A DNA stretch of 64,000 nt from Symsagittifera roscoffensis (lineage: Eukaryota; Xenacoelomorpha; Acoela; Convolutidae): positions 61,559,548-61,623,547 of the forward strand of contig NC_087064.1 of assembly GCF_963678635.1 (NCBI RefSeq), in the 5' to 3' direction. This document shows, piece after piece, positions 56,567 to 64,000 of the stretch (its first letter is position 1; each line of letters begins with the position of its first letter). The notes beneath the pieces were generated by a model that did not search any database, was not told where the DNA came from, and was given only the letters and a program-made list of their open reading frames with translations. Both the position numbers and the translations under genes were made by a program.

Positions 56567-59500
56567 CTGAAGTAAGAGAATTGAAAAAAAAATCATTTTT
56601 TTTACAATCTAATTGGATCATCGACAAACTTTTGAACTGTGCGTATTTTGAGTCGCAATGATTGCATCATAAGTCCCCGACCTCGGCCCGGGTATGCATC
56701 GCGGAGTAAGCGTTTCTTGCCCGGCAGGACAAAACTCACCAACCATTTTTCCAGTTTTTCATATAGGTATAAACGTCGTCTGTTTTGACGTCTATTAATC
56801 TGTCTGTCCTTTTCAATATTTTTTTTTCACTCTGTCTTAAGAAACCATTTTAAATCGAATTCAGATATTTATAAATGAGCAGAAAGAACACCCTTAATCT
56901 CTCACATCGTAATATAGACTCTCCTTTTCTATTTTTAATTAGTTACATTAGTTGAGGTGAACTTCCCTTGCCGCAATATGGCAAAACTAAGTTTGCAATC
57001 GATTATCGCAAGTAGAATCTAACAGTTCAACGACACATTATATTTTTATGAGCCAAATACAGGATTTTCTTGATTAACAGTACGATTACAATTGATTGCA
57101 GTTAATACTGCTTTTAATCGATTCGATAGTCACCAAAATTTTGTTCAAGTGCATATTTTGGTACAGGTTATATACAGACTATATTCAGATTTTGTACAGA
57201 TAATACGCACCATACAATAAATACAATATTCGGTAAATCAATACACTATACACTATCCGGTAATTTTTTAAGATACAATTTCAAATTGCACAAGATGTTT
57301 TGTTACGTGTCTTGTTTTTATTAAAAAGAGATCAGAATTGATACAAACTGCTTAAATAATCAAACTAAGACAAAAATCTTGATATCAAATTGGTAAAATA
57401 ATGCCTCAAGATTATGACTGAAAACAATTTGAAGGCCTTACAAATATTTCATGTCAAATTGTACTTGAAAAATTGTCAAAAGTTTCAGACGTCTTAGAAA
57501 GCTGCCCAATAGCACTTCGAGCTAGTATTGACTAGTTCTTGAAAAGTATAGGGTAGGAATAACCAAATTTCTGTTCTTGAGACACAAACTTTTCAGATCC
57601 GTTCGACATCATTATATTGACCCTGACCCGTATTGGCAAAAATTAGAGGACAATCGAAGAATCATCGAACCAAATATTAGCAGATGATATAACAAGTATA
57701 GCCGGTTACTGTGCAAGTAGCACAAAATTTTCCGACAATAGTCTTAGTCCTACAATTTTACAAAAAACACACCTCACCACACAACGAACACAAACACATC
57801 CACAAACAATATCAAGCAATACAACTACTTTGAGCAGAAAAAAAATGTCAATTTTGGTCTTATTTTGACAACTTTAGATTTCAATTCAAAATCTTATAGT
57901 GCATATTATCTGTTTAATAAGTGTATATAATCTGTATAAAATCTGTTTATAATATATACCAAAATGTGCACTCAAAAATGGATTTTTGTGTCTATCCAAT
58001 TGATTAGGTTGAGACAAGTTTTAAAAAATGCATTCCGCATACGGCTCAAATTTTAACACTTACTGTTTTTTTGTTCCGACTTTCGATACGAAAGTAACAG
58101 AATATTTGTGCTCGGGGTGGGTTTTTTTTTCTTCAGACAAACTTCGACTTTTTAACTAGCCATTTTTGACGGAATTTTTTAATATCATTCAAAAGGTATT
58201 GTTGTTGTGAGCTTAAATTTGAAAAGATATTTCACTTGTGATCATTTTTCGTAAAGTAATTAGGGTTTAAAGATTGCCATTTTGGCCAATTTGGGACAAT
58301 TAGCGAGCGATATAATTCGCGCTATTAACGCGTAAGCGGAGATTTAATCCGTCCTATAAATCGTTCCTTAGGACGGATTAAATCCTAAGCTTATTTGCCA
58401 TAAGTGATTTGTTACAAGGAACGAAATCTCTCTTTTTGTACTTTATATGGCGTGTGGAGGGATGATTTTCATTAAAAATTTCAAATTTTGGAAAAAAAAA
58501 TTTTCATTTTATTTTATTTCATTTAATTTTTTTATGTTATTACTGCTGCTCCATAAACCCTAAAAGGCAGTCGGAACATCCAGGGCTTCGCCTTGATACG
58601 AGCAGACTTGTTGTTTAAAAAATCTATCTAGTTAGTGCATTAAGAAAACTAGAAAAGCTGAACTGTAAATTTTACTTGCCGTAACCGATTGCAATCATAG
58701 TTTTCCCAATGCGGGGAACATCTCAATTGTACGTCAAAAACAACCAATGACAAAATACTGATATATAATCAATTGAGTAATACAGGGCCAGAACAAAATG
58801 TTGGAACTTTTTTTAGGGCCTATCAACTATTTCGTGTCAAATTATTTAAGAAAACTTATCAAGAGTAGATCATTTTTAGCCCTTTCTAACGATTCGTCTA
58901 AAAACACGTCGTATAAAGTTGATCAATAGCGCATTGGGCTTGTATTGCCTTGTTCTTGAAAGTCATGGGCCTAGTGGAAATTAAATGTACTGAAGTTTTT
59001 TGATAATTCAAGGCTGCAATGCTTCATTTTGTTTCTCAAATGTTTAGATTTTATTGTTTTATCAATGCTTCAATTTATTGCCCTAAAATGTTTGAAACTA
59101 AATTCATCGGGAAATTTTTTAAACTCTAGTCAAAAAATGAACTTTTTAAACTCTAGTCAAAAATAATTTTTTGCTAAATCCTGGTCGCAGTGTTTCATTT
59201 TGTTGCGCGTAATCTTTGTTTCATCAAGTTTTATAATTTTTGTAAATTGATTTTAATGCGCTGGCAAACCCCGAGCTTCAAAAAAAAAATTTCAAAATTC
59301 TTTTCAAACTTTGCTTTTTGTGTTCTAGGTTTTAGAAATGTCTTAGCAATCTTTTACAGACGTTCAAGGTTCTTGACACAATTTGGCCAATTTCTCAAAA
59401 ATTTTTCTTCAAGGCTTTTCGAATAATTTTCAAGATTTAACAAAAAAAAATGCTGGGTCTGGATTTTATTGCATATTTTTATGCCCAAAAGCTTGTTTAT

Positions 59501-60053
59501 ATTAATGTTTAGATTTTTGTTTGCATAGTTATCATCAAAATTTGGTTTTTAAGGCCCAAGCACGTTTCTGAGAGTAGAAAAATCGATTTTTCAGACAATT
59601 TAATTGATTTTCTTGGGTCTCTAGAAAAAACATTGCAAATGGTCATAATCGATTTTATACAGATTCAATACAGATTTTATTCCTTAAAAAATCCATTTTC
59701 TAGAAAAAATAATTGATTTTTCTGAATTCTATAAAATCCTTATATTATCCATTTTGATGTCCAATTGGGTTACATACAATCAGTTTTTCTACTTGAAGAA
59801 AATCTTTATAAAAAAAATATAGTCGATTGTAATCTTAGTTTTTCCAATGCGGGTAACAAATTATCTCAAGTTGCAAAGAAAGCTCGCCCTCAAAATTTGC
59901 TTTAAGGTACCACAGCATATCTTAAATCGGTTCAACTCGGATCTCGTTAACAATCGCTTATGGTACTAAAAACGATTATCCACAAATAAGGTTAAATATT
60001 TCAACTGTTTAATATACGAACATTGAGAAGTTATGAGCAAAATAGCTTCTCAC
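56567..60053. other. Intron with TIR element and inverted repeats
   Basis: No exon seen. Holds a copy of the TGTTCCGACT element (about 58072-58578), an inverted pair of about 60-80 bp (57152-57210 and 57901-57980, both beginning or ending in GTGC/GCAC), and the dispersed CCGGTTACTGTGCAAG motif at 57700. Confidence 0.5.
58072..58578 (+). mobile_element. Non-autonomous TIR element, second full copy
   Basis: Same ends as the 27302-27768 element (TGTTCCGACT and AGTCGGAACA) and about 500 bp of shared interior. It carries an internal insertion containing a palindromic stretch near 58330-58395 (GGATTTAATCCGTCC and the inverse). Confidence 0.65.
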
Positions 60054-60210
60054 CTCCGTCCCAGGAGATGCTGACATGAGTATGGGCATTTTGAATGAGC
60101 GCCACAAAGAAGTATCCCACACTGCGCAGCGTCAGTCCTTCACTGACAGTGTAAATAGACTGCAGAGTCTCCATTGGCACCACCACTCCGTCTATCCTAA
60201 CGTTTTCGCC
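60054..60210 (-). CDS. Exon: N-terminal half of VWD, first visible exon
   Basis: The acceptor is TTTCTATATCAG, phase 0. It encodes GENVRIDGVVVPMETLQSIY ... VGYFFVALIQNAHTHVSISW-DG, the beta-strand part of a VWD domain. The donor is GAG|GTGAGA after phase 1, joining WDG to EMSIYIRIGEMHRF of the next exon. Upstream exons, including the signal peptide, lie beyond this point, since no further exon is seen up to 64000. Confidence 0.85.
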
Positions 60211-61606
60211 CTGATATAGAAAGAAAAGTTCATTTTACCGGCTGCTAAAGTGGGGAGAGACCTTAAATTTGGGCTTGTTTTCGGATATTTTCTATACGTA
60301 AAAATCAGGTAACACAATTAAAAGTCAGGAAAAGTTGACTAAAAGATCGACGTGAAGCGCATTCCGTGATTCGATCGATTTTACAAATTTTCAAAAAGTT
60401 TTCTCAGTGTCGAGAAAATCTGGTTTAAGAATTTCGTTTTTTTTTGTCCAATTTAGAGCCAGAAAAATAATGAGGAGCTGTTTAATGCAGAACAGTTAAT
60501 AATTGTTGATTATTAATTGTTGACGCAGAACAACTACTAACTATTAACATGATAAACTTAGTTTTAGCTGTGGAAAACTGATTTTTGAAAAGCCATTTAG
60601 CGCTTCATTGGCAGAAAAGTTTTATAATAAGATCTTTTGTTTTGTTTTTAATTACTTATGCTCAAACAACTTGTCAAATAAAGCCTTTTAAGCAGTTTTG
60701 AAAAAATCATTTAAGCAGTTTTCTAAAGAAAAATTCAGAAAAAACTTCAGAAAAACTGTGGAAGGAACGTTTTGTGCTACTTGCACCAGCAACCGGCTAC
60801 TCTTGACTATTTATTATATTGTATTCGTTATGTATGAAAATTCACTACGCATAGAACAAAAACGATACTAGTAGGCACGATATATCGGGGATCATTCAAT
60901 TTTATGCTTGTCCAGACTGTGACCAGAAATTGGAGTTTCTCGACTTTCGCGACAAAAAGCTTTGATGACCCAAAAAAGATTTCCGTGTTTAATGTCCAGA
61001 ACTTTGTCAACAAAAATCAGGTGCAGATTTTGGCATAGAAGTTTTTCGACAAAGGTCGACATGGCGCGACTATTGCGATCGGCAAAACTTTTCCCGACTG
61101 ACATTCAGTCGACATTTCTATTCAGTTACTGATTTTATTCTGTTATTTTTTGCAGTCTGCACTTTTTGTTTTTCGGCCAGCTAAATAAAATGCTACCGAT
61201 ATATACTAATTTTGAGGGAAAGCGCGCGCTTTCAGTTTTCGGAACACAAATCCTGATTACGATTATAACAATGTTCTGTCAAAAGCAATTTACTTGAATG
61301 TTCGCATAAGTTTAGGGATTCGGTAATGGCTGTAGAAAAAAAAACTAACTTTTTAACAAATTTTATAGCAAAGCGCATGCCAATCAGGTGCTTGACAATT
61401 CTCATACCACGGAGGGGAAGCGGAGCTTCGCACCACTTGCGATACACCACAATCATCAAAAAATGAAGCGAAAAAAGCGAAAAGTTTTGGAAAAAAATAG
61501 GTGAACCAAAACTAGACAATCGATGAACGACACTTAGCGCCCAGCTAAAGCTGGAGTTAAATGTTTGTTATTTTTTGATTTTGTTAGGCTGATGAGGGAC
61601 AAAACC
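60211..61606. other. Intron, no gene seen
   Basis: Contains an inverted copy of the dispersed CCGGTT motif (60766-60800) and short open frames without domains or splice support. Confidence 0.45.
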
Positions 61607-64000
61607 TTAGATCTTTCTCTACTTTTTAAGTTAGAAGAGTGAAAATTTTTGAGATTTTGGAATTTCCGCAAAGTCGTAACATTTCTCTTACAAAAATCTA
61701 AAGAGTAGCCATTTTTGCAAAAAACATTTTCGCAACCGCTTCATTCGATTGGATTTTTTTTATCTCAGATCTCATAGGGTAGTTTTAAAAAAATTTTCAA
61801 AAAGTTTCTAGAAAATTGTCAAAGATCTACAAGTTGACTCTCCTAGGTCTGTAACGTTTTTCTGCTAAGAGCAGGTCGTGGCTGGCAAAGTAAAGTAGAA
61901 CCCCAAAATCGGGTTTCTAGATTGAACACTAAACCTAAGAATTGGCTCGGTAATTTTTTTGAAGTCAAAAATTTCCGAAAAACGGTCAAAATCATAAAAT
62001 CTATGATATCAGATTTGGCTGGATAGTTATCGAGAAAAGTCCCAAAAACGGTCAACAAATCAGAAAGTTGACATTTCCGAGAATCATAACTTTTGATGAA
62101 AAAGTTTGGGTATAGCCATGTATGCAAAAAAATAGCCATTGTTAGCAGGGGCGGATATAAGACTTTTTCGAGACGCCGGCTTATTTTTTATCTTAAGTTT
62201 TGTCGAATTTTTGAGGTAATTGGTTTTCAGAGTTCTTCGAAAACATTAGTAAGGCCCCATTTTGCCGAAGTTTGATAGAGCTAGTCAAAAATGACACCTT
62301 GAGGCACTTTTTGGAAATTATGTCAAAAAATTTTGGCCGTCGCCCAGCCCACGCACACACACCGAGGGCATTCATCTATTCTCGTCGAGGGTATGACATT
62401 TTTCGAAATAAATCAGGAAACTCGACAAAAATTGATTTTCAAAACTCTATAGGCAGGTATGTGGTCTAATTCTTGAAACGTTTTTTTTTTAATTTTGTTT
62501 TTCAATGCAATCAAGTTATACATTTTGCTGATAATTACAAAAGGTATACTGGATTATTGTGCTGTTTACATCTCTTTTACAGCTTTGTAATCGAAAAATT
62601 CTAAAATAAATTGTAGGTCCAAATTTCAGTTTTCCGAGTTTGAAGCTAAATTTTAGCGGTTTGAGTGGTTTTCAACCCTAGTTTCAAATAATTACGCTTA
62701 AATCTTTCTCTACTTTTTAAGTTAGAAGAGTGAAAATTTTTGAGATTTTGGAATTTCCGCAAAGTCGTAACATTTCTCTTACAAAAATCTAAAGAGTAGC
62801 CATTTTTGCAAAAAAAACATTTTCGCAACCACTTCATTCGATTGGATTTTTTTTATCTCAGATCTCATAGGGTAGTTTTAAAAAATTTTTCAAAAAGTTT
62901 CTAGAAAATTGTCAAAGATCTATAAGTTGACTCTCCTAGGTCTGTAACGTTTTTCTGCTAAGAGCAGGTCGTGGCTGGCAAAGTAAAGTAGAACCCCAAA
63001 ATCGGGTTTCTAGATTGAACACTAAACCTAAGAATTGGCTCGGTAATTTTTTTGAAGTCAAAAATTTCCGAAAAACGGTCAAAATCATAAAATCTATGAT
63101 ATCAGATTTGGCTGGATAGTTATCGAGAAAAGTCCCAAAAACGGTCAACAAATCAGAAAGTTGACATTTCCGAGAATCATAACTTTTGATGAAAAAGTTT
63201 GGGTATAGCCATGTATGCAAAAAAATAGCCATTGTTAGCAGGGGCGGATATAAGACTTTTTCGAGACGCCGGCTTATTTTTTATCTTAAGTTTTGTCGAA
63301 TTTTTGAGGTAATTGGTTTTCAGAGTTCTTCGAAAACATTAGTAAGGCCCCATTTTGCCGAAGTTTGATAGAGCTAGTCAAAAATGACACCTTGAGGCAC
63401 TTTTTGGAAATTATGTCAAAAAATTTTGGCCGTCGCCCAGCCCACGCACACACACCGAGGGCATTCATCTATTCTCGTCGAGGGTATGACATTTTTCGAA
63501 ATAAATCAGGAAACTCGACAAAAATTGATTTTCAAAACTCTATAGGCAGGTATGTGGTCTAATTCTTGAAACGTTTTTTTTTTAATTTTGTTTTTCAATG
63601 CAATCAAGTTATACATTTTGCTGATAATTACAAAAGGTATACTGGATTATTGTGCTGTTTACATCTCTTTTACAGCTTTGTAATCGAAAAATTCTAAAAT
63701 AAATTGTAGGTCCAAATTTCAGTTTTCCGAGTTTGAAGCTAAATTTTAGCGGTTTGAGTGGTTTTCAACCCTAGTTTCAAATAATTACGCTTAAATCTTT
63801 CTCTACTTTTTAAGTTAGAAGAGTGAAAATTTTTGAGATTTTGGAATTTCCGCAAAGTCGTAACATTTCTCTTACAAAAATCTAAAGAGTAGCCATTTTT
63901 GCAAAAAAAACATTTTCGCAACCACTTCATTCGATTGGATTTTTTTTATCTCAGATCTCATAGGGTAGTTTTAAAAAATTTTTCAAAAAGTTTCTAGAAA
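61607..64000. repeat. Tandem repeat, 1,093-bp period, running off the window
   Basis: Units at about 61607-62697, 62698-63790 and 63791-64000 (partial) are almost identical; small differences include an A-tract length change (hence 1,091 versus 1,093). Each unit holds a CAGGGGCGGATATAAG phrase resembling a hAT terminus. Open frames inside (98, 65, 63 and 60 codons) repeat because the DNA is duplicated and show no known domain. Confidence 0.93.

Larger units (their letters stand above)
6615..60210 (-). other. Overall model: giant VWD-C8-TIL-LDLa-mucin gene
   Basis: Exons on the minus strand, in transcript order: 60210-60054, 56566-56373, 56025-55773, 55470-55249, 52865-52745, 52298-52111, 51617-51400, 31254-30966 and 29646-29067, then about 23078-21705, 21636-20689, 20614-19403, 19328-18489, 18414-18031, 17957-16746, 16671-15352, 15277-14042, 13967-7035 and 6961-6615. 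The junction phases agree throughout the first nine exons, and the last of these ends in the same phase (2) at the same donor motif as every array exon. The visible coding sequence is about 18 kb, or about 6,000 residues: half of a VWD, C8, TIL, a VWC-like segment, four LDLa modules and a Ser/Thr/Pro domain of over 5,000 residues. The N-terminal module order resembles SCO-spondin and gel-forming mucins, which are secreted multimeric glycoproteins. The initiator and stop codons are not visible. The weakest link is 29067 to 23078, where a retroelement fragment abuts the array. Confidence 0.65.

Noticed and set aside
57700-60800. A single 3.1-kb transposon bounded by the inverted CCGGTTACTGTGCAAG motifs
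   Set aside because: The interval would include a VWD exon of the host gene; the motifs are better explained as separate copies of a dispersed repeat (a third lies at 31529).
61843-63930. Repeated short ORFs of 98, 65, 63 and 60 codons
   Set aside because: They recur because the DNA is tandemly duplicated; no domain or splice evidence.

Overview
This is animal (metazoan) nuclear DNA. It is AT-rich, has ordinary GT-AG introns, and carries a multi-exon gene for a secreted, cysteine-rich, mucin-like protein together with degraded DNA transposons and env-bearing LTR retroelements. The lineage cannot be fixed from the sequence; an invertebrate is likely.

Left end (1-6414, + strand). Two spliced genes of unknown function (2-1317 and 1593-3418) are followed by a broken SET-domain gene of SUV4-20/KMT5 type (3829-4640) and a transposase pseudogene with several frameshifts, related to animal CACTA/EnSpm-like elements (4665-6414). 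A 200-base N gap (6415-6614) cuts off its 3' end.

Middle (6615-23081). A 16.5-kb minisatellite is built from 48-bp monomers that mostly alternate as 96-bp dimers. It is open on both strands. I read it as coding on the minus strand: a Ser/Thr/Pro mucin domain of about 5,270 residues in ten exons. Nine near-identical introns of 68-74 bp separate them, and all eight complete internal exons are multiples of three.

Right side (29067-60210, minus strand). Nine exons join with matching phases at every junction to give VWD, C8, TIL, a VWC-like segment, four LDLa modules and a first mucin exon (29067-29646). That first mucin exon ends at the same phase-2 GTTAGT donor used in the 6.6-23 kb array. The simplest model is one giant gene reading from beyond 60.2 kb down to the left end of the array. 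It would be secreted and heavily O-glycosylated, with a SCO-spondin-like or gel-forming-mucin-like N-terminal region; the start and stop codons are outside the visible sequence.

Mobile DNA inside this gene. A 20.1-kb intron (31255-51399) that splits one LDLa module holds two head-to-tail minus-strand Ty3/gypsy-like copies (gag, protease, RT, RNase H, integrase, several small ORFs, env-like glycoprotein), all broken. A third fragment (23082-25520, + strand) directly abuts the mucin array. Small TIR elements, short tandem repeats and a 1,093-bp tandem repeat running off the right edge (61607-64000) fill the other introns.
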